Below, in pieces: positions 7,681 through 16,805 of a stretch of DNA of 43,833 nt (position 1 is the stretch's first letter; every line of letters starts with the position of its first letter). The notes beneath the pieces are model-generated. The model was given only the letters and a program-made list of their open reading frames with translations. It was not told where the DNA came from and did no database searches. The stretch is from Bacillota bacterium (GTDB taxonomy: Bacteria; Bacillota; Clostridia; Lutisporales; Lutisporaceae): the NCBI GenBank assembly GCA_022706825.1, contig JAKJBU010000005.1, positions 695-44,527 on the forward strand, written 5' to 3'. Both the position numbers and the translations under genes were made by a program.

Positions 7681-9094
7681 GGATATGTCATACGCAGCGG
7701 TGATGGCAAGAAAAAATGAAATAATGAAGAAGGCAATAGGGATTGACTACAGCGTATTTGAATCAGGAGGAATTTCCTTCGATTATGAAAGAATGATGAG
7801 GGAAGCAGGCTATACACTGGAGGAAATGCAGCAGATACAGGCTGAGACAAGCGTGGGGAATACACCGATTGTTGAGCTGAAAAATCTTACTGCATTGGCC
7901 AGAAAACTGGCTCCCAAGGGAAAAGGCGCGAGGATTTTTATAAAGGATGAGGCTGCAAACCCCTCCGGAAGCTTTAAGGCCAGAAGGGCGGCTACTGCTA
8001 TATACCATGCTAAAAAGCACGGATATAAAGGAGTGGTAACGGCAACAAGCGGCAACTATGGCGCAGCGGTGGCATCACAGGCTGCAAAGAGGGGACTTAA
8101 GTGCATTGTTGTTCAGGAATGCTACGACAGCAGAATGGTAGGACAGCCCGAAATACTTGAAAAGCAGCGTGCCTGTGAAGCCTATGGAGCGGAAGTGGTA
8201 CAGCTGACAGTCGGACCGGAGCTCTTCTACACCTTCCTGACTTTACTGGAGGAGACAGGCTACTTTAATGCATCCCTGTACACTCCTTTCGGAATAGCGG
8301 GGGTGGAAACCTTAGGCTATGAGCTTGCCATGCAGTTCAGGGAAAAGATCGGAAGGGACCCGGACAAGGTTGTAATTACTCATGCAGGGGGGGGCAATGT
8401 GACCGGTACTGCCAGAGGGCTTTTGAAAGCGGGAGCAAAGGATGTTGAGGTTGTCGGTGCAAGCGTTGACCTTTCGGGGCTTCATATGGCTTCCGACAGG
8501 GATTTTAACAGAAAATCCTTTACCACAGGGCACACAGGCTTCGGAATACCTTTTGCCACATGGCCTGACAGGGCTGATGTACCGAGAAATGCCGCAAGGC
8601 CCTTAAGATATCTTGACAGATATGTATTGGTAAAACAAGGTGAAGTGTTTTATATCACAGAAGCATTATCAGTGCTTGAAGGGCTGGAGAGGGGCCCTGC
8701 GGGAAACACGTCCCTGACGGCTGCTTTTGCCCTTGCACAGGAAATGGATGAGGACCAGATTATTGTGGTTCAGGAAACAGAATATACGGGAGCAGGAAAG
8801 CATCCGCTGCCGCAGCTTACGTTTGCCAAGAAAAACGGTATAGAAATATTGTTCGGCAATCCTGACCGTGACGAACCCGGAAAGAACATCATTCTTCCGG
8901 CACATCCGTCAGATATAAAAATAAGGGATTACGATATTGACAAGGCAAGAGCATCATATATCAAAAACTGCATCAACAATTACAAGGTAACTGAAATTAC
9001 AAAAGAGGATTTTGAATTCCTTGTCAGGGATGCAAAAACTGATGACAGTTTTGTGGAAGGCGTTCTTTCTGAACTAAACGTAAAAATAAAGTAG
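7673..9094 (+). CDS. ortB: 2-amino-4-oxopentanoate thiolase, OrtB catalytic subunit
   Basis: This 473-residue PLP enzyme of fold type II is related to threonine synthase. The cofactor lysine is Lys102 in NPSGSFKARRA. SGNYGAAVASQAA and the glycine-rich phosphate loop HAGGGNVTGTARG follow. Together with OrtA it performs the final thiolytic step of ornithine oxidation. I choose ATG 7673 because GGAGGTGA lies just before it; a GTG at 7664 falls inside that ribosome site. The start overlaps the ortA stop by eight bases. Confidence 0.93.
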   Translation: MSKDMSYAAVMARKNEIMKKAIGIDYSVFESGGISFDYERMMREAGYTLEEMQQIQAETSVGNTPIVELKNLTALARKLAPKGKGARIFIKDEAANPSGSFKARRAATAIYHAKKHGYKGVVTATSGNYGAAVASQAAKRGLKCIVVQECYDSRMVGQPEILEKQRACEAYGAEVVQLTVGPELFYTFLTLLEETGYFNASLYTPFGIAGVETLGYELAMQFREKIGRDPDKVVITHAGGGNVTGTARGLLKAGAKDVEVVGASVDLSGLHMASDRDFNRKSFTTGHTGFGIPFATWPDRADVPRNAARPLRYLDRYVLVKQGEVFYITEALSVLEGLERGPAGNTSLTAAFALAQEMDEDQIIVVQETEYTGAGKHPLPQLTFAKKNGIEILFGNPDRDEPGKNIILPAHPSDIKIRDYDIDKARASYIKNCINNYKVTEITKEDFEFLVRDAKTDDSFVEGVLSELNVKIK

Positions 9095-9108
9095 GTGGAG
9101 GGATAGAA

Positions 9109-9465
9109 ATGGCAGTTAAACGTGCAGATGACTATGAAGTAAGAAGAAAGCATCTTGCGAATCTTTCCGATGAAGAGCTGAAAAAGACATTCTGGGAGCT
9201 GGCGGAGAAAATTGTTGATCCGATGCTGGAACTTGGTTATAAGAACACAACTCCCGCAATAGAAAGAAGCATACTTCTCAGGATGGGCTTCTCAAGTCTT
9301 GAAGTAAAGCCTATAGTTGAAGGCGTAATGAGAAAAGGACTTATGGGCAAGGGTGCCGGTAATGTAGTATGGAGGCTTTCAAAGAGGCTGGGGGTCTCTG
9401 TGAGAGAAGCAGGAGTCGGACTTGCAGAAGGAAAATACTGGGACGACGTCGACGCATTGTTTTAA
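9109..9465 (+). CDS. oraS: D-ornithine 4,5-aminomutase, small subunit
   Basis: This 118-residue helical small subunit belongs to the adenosylcobalamin- and PLP-dependent mutase that moves the delta-amino group of D-ornithine to C4, giving 2,4-diaminopentanoate. Its size matches known OraS. It is preceded by GGTGGAGGG and followed 14 bases later by oraE, with which it forms the heterodimer. Recognition is by length, the sequence style of the family (KRADDYEVRRKHLANLSDEE) and its invariant position before oraE. Confidence 0.92.
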   Translation: MAVKRADDYEVRRKHLANLSDEELKKTFWELAEKIVDPMLELGYKNTTPAIERSILLRMGFSSLEVKPIVEGVMRKGLMGKGAGNVVWRLSKRLGVSVREAGVGLAEGKYWDDVDALF

Positions 9466-9479
9466 AGGAGGGGGAGCAA

Positions 9480-11684
9480 ATGAAACTGGATCCGAATAAA
9501 AAGCTGGATATAAAGGAATTATTGCAGGACCTTGAAAGCTACAGACCGAGAAGAAGAGGCTGGCACTGGAGAGAAGGCAGAAATGAAAATAGGAAGATAG
9601 GGGATTTTGAATACCATGAAACCTCTGAAGGCCTGAAGAACTACATTCCCCTGCCGGGAAGCCGCGGCTTCAATTACATTGATCCGCAGCCGGATTGTGT
9701 AATCACTACTGAAATTGCTTCAGGAAGGTTTGAAGATGATATAAGAAGAATGAGAATGGCGGCATGGCATGGGGCTGACCATATTATGGTTATCAGAACC
9801 ATGGGGCAATCTCATATTGACTCATTGATTGAGGGAACTACACAGGGAATAGGTGGTATAGCCGTTACAAGAAAGCAGTGCAGGGCAACAAGAAAAGCTC
9901 TCGATATGATAGAGGATGAAGTAGGAAGGCCGATTAATTTCCATTCATATATATCCGGTGTCGCAGGACCTGACATAGCTGTAATGTTTGCTGAGGAAGG
10001 AGTTAACGGCGCTCACCAGGATCCTCAATACAATGTATTGTACAGGAATGTAAACATGGTAAGAAGCTTTGTAGATGCCTGTGAAGCGAAAAAGGTTATG
10101 GCATGGGCGGATATTCTGCAGATAGACGGTGCCCATAATGCCAATGCTACCGCAATGAAGGCATGGAAGGTAAGGCCTGAGCTTATGGTTCAGCATGCCA
10201 TAAACAGCATATTCTCACGGAAGGTTGGTATAAAACCTGAGAACATAGCACTTTCAACAGTGCCGCCCACGGCGCCGCCGGCGCCGCGTATGAGAATAGA
10301 CCTGCCTTATGCGGTTGCACTAAGGGACTTCTTCTCAGAGTACAAAATGAGAGCTCAGCAGAACACAAAATATATGGAATCAGACATGAGAGAAGCAACG
10401 GTTACACATACTCTTGATTTATTGATTTCAAGACTTACAAGTGCCGATATACAGTCAACCATCACTCCCGATGAAGGAAGGAATGTACCGTGGCATTACA
10501 ATAACATAGCTGCGGTCAATACAGCTAAACAAGCTCTTAATGGAATGGATGGCCTTCGAGAGATGGTTAAATTGGACAGGGAAGGCCCTTTGGGAAAGGA
10601 AGTAAGGGAGCTTAAAGAAAGAGCAGTCCTCTTCATGGAAGAGATATTGGAAACAGGCGGATATTTTAAGGCTGTGGAAAATGGATTCTTCATCGACAGC
10701 GGATATTATCCGGAAAGAAATGGTGACGGTATTCCCAGACAGATTGATGGCGGAATAGGTGTGGGAATGATATTTGAAAGGGATAAGGACTACTTTGCTC
10801 CTGTATCTGTTCACTACGGATATAATAACATACCTTCGGAATTTAAGAAGGCATCAGATGCCATAGGCAATGATACCTTTGAAGATCCTTCGAAGATTAT
10901 CTATATAGATGAGCTGGATGAGTATGATAATGTGAATACAAGGCTTGCTGATCTGGAAAAATATTATAATACGAATACTGTAAAACCTGAGGTTGAATGG
11001 AGAGCTGACGGTGTTGTAGCAACTACCATATTCCTCCCACTTGATGAAAGAACTGCAGAATTTGCAGCAATAAAATGCGGAGAGAAACTGGGCCTTGAAG
11101 ATGTCACTGTAGTGCACAAGCAGGCGCTGCATCCGTCGGAAGGTACCTTAGTTGAAATTAAAGGAAAAGTTATATTTGACATTAATGTTAATGAGCTTGT
11201 AATACCTGAAAAGGTTCAAACATTATCAGAAGAGGAAATAAGGGAAGATATCTCAGCAAAACCAATGTTTGTAGTAGCTGCAACAATAGGGAATGATGAG
11301 CATTCTGTAGGGATGAAGGAGACTCTGGATATAAAGCATGGAGGGATAGAAGGTTTTGGTATCAAGTACCTGTACCTTGGAACCTCCTGCCCTGTTGAAA
11401 AACTTGTAGATGCAGCTATAGAGACAAATGCGGATGCAATACTCGCCAGCACGATAATTACCCATGACGATGTCCATACAAAGAATATGCGAAAGATTCA
11501 CGATCTTTGTGTTGAAAAGGGTATAAGAGATAAAGTGATGCTTGTTGTGGGCGGAACACAGGTCACAAATGAAATAGCTGTTGAAGCGGGAATGGATGCG
11601 GGCTTCGGCAGAGGTACCCACGGAATTGATGTAGCAAGCTACCTTGTCAAGAGAAGAAGGGAAAAGCATAGCAATGAAAATTAG
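9480..11684 (+). CDS. oraE: D-ornithine 4,5-aminomutase, large subunit (B12/PLP)
   Basis: This 734-residue catalytic subunit has an N-terminal TIM-barrel-type PLP/substrate domain and a C-terminal cobalamin-binding Rossmann domain. The base-off B12 motif is DEHSVG with His608 as the expected cobalt ligand. Lys619, 11 residues later, corresponds to the lysine that holds PLP on the Rossmann domain in the studied Clostridium sticklandii enzyme, where the His-Lys spacing is also 11. The open frame extends upstream to 9369 inside oraS, but ATG 9480 has AGGAGGGGG just before it and is the real start. The 3' end overlaps the reactivase gene by 11 bases. Confidence 0.95.
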   Translation: MKLDPNKKLDIKELLQDLESYRPRRRGWHWREGRNENRKIGDFEYHETSEGLKNYIPLPGSRGFNYIDPQPDCVITTEIASGRFEDDIRRMRMAAWHGADHIMVIRTMGQSHIDSLIEGTTQGIGGIAVTRKQCRATRKALDMIEDEVGRPINFHSYISGVAGPDIAVMFAEEGVNGAHQDPQYNVLYRNVNMVRSFVDACEAKKVMAWADILQIDGAHNANATAMKAWKVRPELMVQHAINSIFSRKVGIKPENIALSTVPPTAPPAPRMRIDLPYAVALRDFFSEYKMRAQQNTKYMESDMREATVTHTLDLLISRLTSADIQSTITPDEGRNVPWHYNNIAAVNTAKQALNGMDGLREMVKLDREGPLGKEVRELKERAVLFMEEILETGGYFKAVENGFFIDSGYYPERNGDGIPRQIDGGIGVGMIFERDKDYFAPVSVHYGYNNIPSEFKKASDAIGNDTFEDPSKIIYIDELDEYDNVNTRLADLEKYYNTNTVKPEVEWRADGVVATTIFLPLDERTAEFAAIKCGEKLGLEDVTVVHKQALHPSEGTLVEIKGKVIFDINVNELVIPEKVQTLSEEEIREDISAKPMFVVAATIGNDEHSVGMKETLDIKHGGIEGFGIKYLYLGTSCPVEKLVDAAIETNADAILASTIITHDDVHTKNMRKIHDLCVEKGIRDKVMLVVGGTQVTNEIAVEAGMDAGFGRGTHGIDVASYLVKRRREKHSNEN

Positions 11685-13029
11685 TGTGCTTGTTGCAGAG
11701 ATAGGCAGTACAACTACAGTGGTCAATGCATTTGACAATATTATGAGCCCTTGTCCTAAATTCCTCGGACAAGGGCAAGCTCCTACTTCGGTGTATAATG
11801 GTGATGTTACTATAGGACTTAAAGGTGCAGTGGATGACCTTAAGAGGAACCTTGGAGCACCTGAGCTTGAATGGAATGAATTCCTTGCAACCAGCAGTGC
11901 TGCCGGCGGCCTCAGAATGACGGTTCACGGACTTGTTTACGATATGACGGTCAGAGCTGCAAAGGAAGCCGCCCTGGGTGCAGGAGCAATAATAAAGCAT
12001 GTTACTGCCGGGAGGCTCAGGAGAACGGATTTGAAGAGGCTGGAAGATGTAAGGCCGAATATAATACTGGTTGCGGGAGGGGTGGATTACGGAGAGCGTG
12101 ATACCGCCCTGCACAATTTTGAAATAATTGCTTCCATGGGATTAGGAATTCCGGTAATATATGCCGGGAATATCGAGAATCAGGAGGAAGTAAGGCTTAT
12201 TGCGGAAGAGACAAATACAAGGCTTTATATAGTGGAGAACGTATATCCGAAGGTTGATATGCTTAATGTAGAACCAACAAGGAAAGTCATTCAGGAGGTA
12301 TTTGAAGAGCACATAATACATGCTCCCGGAATGAGCACTGTGAGAGATATGGTCAGAGGCCCCATCATTCCAACGCCGGGAGCGGTAATGGAGGCTGCAA
12401 GGCTATTGAAGGAACATTTGGGCGACCTTGTGGTTTTCGATGTGGGAGGCGCCACTACGGATGTTCATTCAGTCACAGAGGGCTCCGAAGAAATAAGCCT
12501 TATGCTTATAAGCCCTGAACCTGCGGCAAAGAGGACTGTTGAGGGAGATTTGGGAGTATATGTGAATATTCCGCATATAGTTGAAAAGATTGGATTGGAA
12601 AATCTTAAGAAGGAATTTCCGGAGGCAGAAGAGCTTGTAAATAATGCAAAACCGATTCCCGAAACCGAACGGGAAAAGGCTTTTGTAGAAAGACTGACCA
12701 AGGAAGCTGTTCTTACATCCCTTGAGAGGCATGCAGGAAAACTGCGGTTCCTTTACGGCCCGACAGGAAAGAAGACAGTTGCAGAAGGAAAGGACCTGAC
12801 AAATGTTAAATATATAATCGGAACGGGAGGGGTGCTGACCAGGCTCCCCGGGCGTATTGACATATTGAAATCCGTGGGGCTGCAGGGCAAAGGGACTGAA
12901 TTGTACCCGGGAAAGGAAGCAAAGGTGCTGATTGACAACCATTACATAATGGCATCCCTGGGAGTGCTTTCAAAGAGGTTTCCCGAAGCGGCACTGGCAC
13001 TTATGAAGGAGAGTATGGGGGTGAATTGA
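11674..13029 (+). CDS. MutL/GlmL-family ATPase, putative aminomutase reactivase
   Basis: This 451-residue actin-like ATPase of the GlmL/MutL family has phosphate-binding loops EIGSTTTVV near the N-terminus and FDVGGATTDVHS (Asp256 to Asp263). In glutamate mutase operons the equivalent protein is thought to exchange damaged cobalamin or protect the mutase. Here it sits between oraE and orr, overlapping the oraE end by 11 bases, so OraSE is the likely client. ATG 11674 is chosen over an upstream TTG at 11644 because the upstream stretch lies within oraE and the protein then begins MKISVLVAEIGSTT, as in the family. Confidence 0.88.
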   Translation: MKISVLVAEIGSTTTVVNAFDNIMSPCPKFLGQGQAPTSVYNGDVTIGLKGAVDDLKRNLGAPELEWNEFLATSSAAGGLRMTVHGLVYDMTVRAAKEAALGAGAIIKHVTAGRLRRTDLKRLEDVRPNIILVAGGVDYGERDTALHNFEIIASMGLGIPVIYAGNIENQEEVRLIAEETNTRLYIVENVYPKVDMLNVEPTRKVIQEVFEEHIIHAPGMSTVRDMVRGPIIPTPGAVMEAARLLKEHLGDLVVFDVGGATTDVHSVTEGSEEISLMLISPEPAAKRTVEGDLGVYVNIPHIVEKIGLENLKKEFPEAEELVNNAKPIPETEREKAFVERLTKEAVLTSLERHAGKLRFLYGPTGKKTVAEGKDLTNVKYIIGTGGVLTRLPGRIDILKSVGLQGKGTELYPGKEAKVLIDNHYIMASLGVLSKRFPEAALALMKESMGVN

Positions 13030-13032
13030 ATA

Positions 13033-14094
13033 ATGGGTTATCCTGCAATAAAAGTCAATAAGGAAAAGCTTAAGCACAATACCAAAGTTCTGGCGGAAAA
13101 GTGCGGAAGGCTTGGGATTAACGTAGTACCCGTAACCAAGGTATACTGCGGTATACCGGAGATTGCCGAAGCATCCGTGGCTGCAGGGGTAAAAATGCTT
13201 GCTGATTCAAGGATTGAAAACATAATTAAGCTGAAAGAGCTGAATGCGGAAAAAATGCTTCTCAGAATCCCAATGCTGTCACAGGTTGATGAAATAGTTG
13301 AATATGTTGATATCAGCCTTAACTCAGAGTATGAGGTTATAAAAGCCCTTTCCGATAAGGCACAGAAAAGGGGCAAGGTTCATAAAATCATACTTATGGC
13401 AGACCTTGGAGACCTCAGGGAAGGCGTATGGTATAAAGATGCGGTTGAATTTGCCGGCAGAATAGTGAAACTGCCGGGTATAAAGCTTGTGGGGCTGGGC
13501 ACAAACCTCACCTGCTACGGAGCAGTAATCCCAAGCGTGGAGAACCTCGGGCTGCTGGCAGCCCTGGCAGAAGAGATTGAAAAGAAATATGATATTAAGC
13601 TGGATATAATCTCCGGCGGGAATTCAAGCAGCTTGCACCTGGTGGAAAAGAATGAAGTCCCCAAAGGCATAAACCAGCTGCGCCTTGGAGAAGCAATTGT
13701 TCTTGGAAATGAGACTGCTTACGGGGAAAGAATAGAAGGCACCTACGGAGATGTGTTCACATACATGGCGGAAATAATAGAGCTAAAGGAAAAGCCTTCT
13801 GTACCTGTTGGAGAGACCGGGGTTGACGCCTTCGGCGAAAAACCTGTGTTTGTCGACAGAGGCATAAGGAAAAGAGCTATCCTGGCTTCAGGCAGGCAGG
13901 ACTTAAAGGCGGACGGCATACAGCCCAGAGACAAGGATGCCATAGTAATAGGAGCAAGCAGCGACCATTTAATAATAGATGTAAGTGACTGCGGCAGGGA
14001 ATATAAGGTAGGAGACATCATGGAGTTTGATCTGGGCTACGGCGCATTGCTTGCAGCCTTTACTTCGGAATATGTGGAAAAGATAATAGAATAG
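13033..14094 (+). CDS. orr: Ornithine racemase (alanine-racemase N-domain fold)
   Basis: This 353-residue PLP enzyme of fold type III begins MGYPAIKVNKEKLKHN and carries PLP on Lys36 in VVPVTKVYCG. It interconverts L- and D-ornithine, supplying D-ornithine to the aminomutase. Later motifs include SGGNSSSLH and LRLGEAIVLG, as in this subgroup of amino-acid racemases. It lies three bases after the reactivase gene and ends the operon. No clear T-tract terminator follows, only a long palindrome. Confidence 0.92.
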   Translation: MGYPAIKVNKEKLKHNTKVLAEKCGRLGINVVPVTKVYCGIPEIAEASVAAGVKMLADSRIENIIKLKELNAEKMLLRIPMLSQVDEIVEYVDISLNSEYEVIKALSDKAQKRGKVHKIILMADLGDLREGVWYKDAVEFAGRIVKLPGIKLVGLGTNLTCYGAVIPSVENLGLLAALAEEIEKKYDIKLDIISGGNSSSLHLVEKNEVPKGINQLRLGEAIVLGNETAYGERIEGTYGDVFTYMAEIIELKEKPSVPVGETGVDAFGEKPVFVDRGIRKRAILASGRQDLKADGIQPRDKDAIVIGASSDHLIIDVSDCGREYKVGDIMEFDLGYGALLAAFTSEYVEKIIE

Positions 14095-14107
14095 CAGAGT
14101 CGCCATA

Positions 14108-14172
14108 AAGGACACGGGGACGTTTCTCCTGTCCCGCTGAAAGCGGGACAGGAGAAACGTCCCCGTGTCCTT
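14108..14172. repeat. REP-like palindrome with perfect 31-bp arms
   Basis: The arms 14108-14138 and 14142-14172 are exact reverse complements around a GAA loop. The core GGGGACGTTTCTCCTGTCCC is shared, with one change, by the palindrome at 23534-23620, showing a family of related elements in this genome. It could also act as a transcript end after orr, though no T-tract follows. Confidence 0.85.
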
Positions 14173-14174
14173 CC

Positions 14175-14194
14175 GGTCGCCATATATGGCGACC
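14175..14194. repeat. Perfect 20-bp palindrome beside the REP-like element
   Basis: GGTCGCCATATATGGCGACC is fully self-complementary. Its left half, GTCGCCATA, also occurs directly before the large palindrome (14099-14107). The REP-like hairpin is therefore flanked by direct copies of GTCGCCATA, as an insertion into a pre-existing palindrome would leave. Confidence 0.7.
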
Positions 14195-14258
14195 CTACTT
14201 TTTTCTTTTACTTTTCCACTAATTGTTATACAATGTTGTCTAGGAGGTGAGGTCGGAT

Positions 14259-16106
14259 TTGAGAAGGAGAATTACCATATTACTCATATTTCTCATCACA
14301 TGTGCGCTTTTATCCGTGATAACTGCATATTGTGACGACAGAAGCTATTATATGAGCAGCTTCAAGATAAATGCCCAGTTGGACAGTATGGGGAATATGG
14401 ATATCATTGAAGAAATCACTTATGAGTTTGACGGAAGCTTCAGGGGCGTGTACAGAACCCTCCGGACAGCAGGCAGCGATGGTATAGAGGCTGTAGAGGT
14501 ATACAAGAAGCAGCCTGATATGCTTTCTCCGTTTGTACAGGATAACTCGGAAAGGGATAATACATTTCAACTGATTGGTGAAGACGGCGGCATCAAGCTT
14601 AAGATATTCTCTGCTGCTGTAAATGAAAGCAGGACATTTATATTAAAATACAGAGTTTTAAACGCTGCCGCAAAGTTTAATGATATTGCGGAAATTTATT
14701 GGAAATTCATGGGCGAAGATACGGAAGTTAAAATAGAGAACTTTGAGCTTGTAATTAAAATTCCGGAAGGTGCTGACAAAGAGCAGATAAAAGTATTCGG
14801 GCATGGGCCATTATCCGGTTTTTCCGAAATCGCGGATTCAAAAACCGTAGTTTTGAGAGTGGATGAATTGCCGGCTCGAAACTTTGTCGAAGCAAGAGTA
14901 CTTTTTCCGCCTGAATTAATTAATGACTCAAAAAAGGTATTTAATAGGGATGCCCTTGCGGAAATAATGTCTGAGGAACAGGGATTTGCCGATGAGGCAA
15001 ATGAGATAAGGACAAAGGCAAGGATAATTGTCGGGTTTTCCTTTGTATATGTATTGTTTGAGCTATTGATGATTGTTTATTTGTATTTCAAATTTGATAA
15101 GGAATACAAGGCAAAATTCGCGGGAGATTATTTCAGGGAGCTTCCCGGGAGCTATTCCCCTGCAGTTCTGGCAGTGCTGTGGAACTTTGGCAGTGTACGG
15201 CCAAGAGACCTGACTGCAACATTAATGGATTTGGTTAGAAGGAAGTACCTGGAGCTTATTGTTGAAAAGGAAGAGGTTAACGGACTCTTCGGCAGCAGAG
15301 CTGATAACGAGTATGTATTCAAGTTAAACAAGGAAGCTGATTTGATGGTTCTTTCCCCTCATGAGAAATATGCCATAGAATGGCTGATATTTAGAATAGG
15401 GGACGGAGAACGGGTATCTCTTGAGGATATTGAGAATTCTTCAAAGACACGGGAAAGTGCAATAGATTTCAGCAGAGATTACGATATTTGGACCGGACTT
15501 GTAAAATCCGAAGCAGACAGTTATTCCTTTTTTGACAAAAACACAGTTAAAGGCATACTCTTCGGTGTTTTAACAGCTGTTATCGGTATGATTTTCGGCG
15601 GATATACTGCGGCAAGACATGATAATATTCTTGGATTTGCAATATTGATGGCGGTATCGATTATACTGCTGATATACTCTTTGACAATAAGGAGAAGGTC
15701 GAAATCCGGCGTAGAGCAGTTCAAGATGTGGAAAGCTTTCAGAAAATTCCTCAGGCATTTCAGCAGCCTTGATAAGGCGGATTTGCCTGCAGTAATCATG
15801 TGGGAGCATTACCTTGTGTATGCCATATCCCTTGGAGTTGCCAAAGAGGTCATAAGCCAGCTCAGGCTGGTATTCAGAGAGGAAGACTTTAATAACAGCC
15901 ATTTGACATATTTGTACTACGGACGCTATGGACACATTCACAATTACTTTGATACAATAGATAATATAACTGACTCAATGGTTAAGACTACAGAATCCGT
16001 CTACAGGCAAGCAATGTCAAAGGCTTCCTCCGGCAGCGGAGGAGGCGGCGGCTTTTCCGGCGGAGGAGGCAGAGGCGGCGGCGGTGGCGGAGCCGGCGCA
16101 TTCTAA
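14259..16106 (+). CDS. DUF2207-type membrane protein with Gly-rich tail
   Basis: This protein of about 615 residues has an N-terminal signal/anchor helix (roughly 5-25), an extracytoplasmic DUF2207-like beta domain (about 30-230), a membrane helix near 254-276, a cytoplasmic segment, two further helices near 429-448 and 455-475, and a tail of Gly/Ser repeats ending in GGGGAGAF. That tail is typical of the family. Function is unknown. It is followed by a LemA gene, a common pairing. I prefer TTG 14259 because AGGAGGTGA (14242-14250) is correctly spaced; the in-frame GTG at 14247 lies inside that site. Confidence 0.8.
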   Translation: MRRRITILLIFLITCALLSVITAYCDDRSYYMSSFKINAQLDSMGNMDIIEEITYEFDGSFRGVYRTLRTAGSDGIEAVEVYKKQPDMLSPFVQDNSERDNTFQLIGEDGGIKLKIFSAAVNESRTFILKYRVLNAAAKFNDIAEIYWKFMGEDTEVKIENFELVIKIPEGADKEQIKVFGHGPLSGFSEIADSKTVVLRVDELPARNFVEARVLFPPELINDSKKVFNRDALAEIMSEEQGFADEANEIRTKARIIVGFSFVYVLFELLMIVYLYFKFDKEYKAKFAGDYFRELPGSYSPAVLAVLWNFGSVRPRDLTATLMDLVRRKYLELIVEKEEVNGLFGSRADNEYVFKLNKEADLMVLSPHEKYAIEWLIFRIGDGERVSLEDIENSSKTRESAIDFSRDYDIWTGLVKSEADSYSFFDKNTVKGILFGVLTAVIGMIFGGYTAARHDNILGFAILMAVSIILLIYSLTIRRRSKSGVEQFKMWKAFRKFLRHFSSLDKADLPAVIMWEHYLVYAISLGVAKEVISQLRLVFREEDFNNSHLTYLYYGRYGHIHNYFDTIDNITDSMVKTTESVYRQAMSKASSGSGGGGGFSGGGGRGGGGGGAGAF

Positions 16107-16152
16107 GCCGCGGTTTTTCGTTTCAGAAAGTTTAAAAGGAGGATGAAATTTT

Positions 16153-16698
16153 ATGAAAATATTAATATTTGGTGTACTGCTATTGCTTGTTTTAATCACA
16201 ATAAGCACGTACAATAGTTTGGTAGTAAAAAGGAACAGGGTAAAAAACTCATGGGCTCAGATAGATGTTCAATTGAAGAAAAGGTTTGACCTCGTACCAA
16301 ACCTTGTTGAGACGGTAAAGGGCTATGCAAAGCATGAATCAGAGACCTTGGAGGCTGTTGTAAAAGCAAGGAATCAGTACATAAGCGCAGGGACTCCGGA
16401 AGAAATGATGAAAGCAAACACGGAAATGACAGGGGCATTGGGCCGATTGTTTGCACTGGCAGAAAGCTATCCGGACCTGAAGGCCAATACAAACTTCATG
16501 GAGCTTCAGGGGGAACTGTCCGATTTGGAGGATAAGATTGCTTATGCAAGGCAGTTCTATAATGATACGGTTCTTATGTACAATAACGCTATACAGGTTG
16601 TACCGGCAAATATCATTGCCGGCTTGTGCGGCTTCAGGGAGGAACCCTATTTCAAAGCTGATGAATCAGAAAGACAGAATGTGAAAGTACAATTCTAG
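16153..16698 (+). CDS. lemA: LemA family protein
   Basis: This 181-residue protein has one N-terminal transmembrane helix (about 2-22) followed by a long helical bundle. Landmarks are YNSLVVKRNRVKNSWAQIDV, LKKRFDLVPNLVETVKGYA and AYARQFYNDTVLMYNN. LemA proteins are membrane-anchored with unresolved biochemical function. The adjacent DUF2207 gene (46 bases upstream) suggests the two act together at the envelope. The start has AAAGGAGGATG before it. Confidence 0.92.
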   Translation: MKILIFGVLLLLVLITISTYNSLVVKRNRVKNSWAQIDVQLKKRFDLVPNLVETVKGYAKHESETLEAVVKARNQYISAGTPEEMMKANTEMTGALGRLFALAESYPDLKANTNFMELQGELSDLEDKIAYARQFYNDTVLMYNNAIQVVPANIIAGLCGFREEPYFKADESERQNVKVQF

Positions 16699-16805
16699 TC
16701 GGTTCAGGGATTAACGGCAAATGTGATTCAATAGGCGATGGGAGCAGGAATAGCCCATTGCCTTTTCCATAAGAATGGCTGTGTTGAGAAAGCAGGTAAA
16801 TACTT

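Noticed and set aside
9369-9479. Upstream extension of oraE within oraS
   Set aside because: The extra residues are an out-of-frame reading of the oraS end. ATG 9480 has a strong AGGAGGGGG site.
14108-14172. REP-like hairpin as an ordinary terminator of the ornithine operon
   Set aside because: No T-tract follows, the arms are far longer than usual, and a related copy lies in a divergent promoter region. Termination may be a side effect but not its identity.
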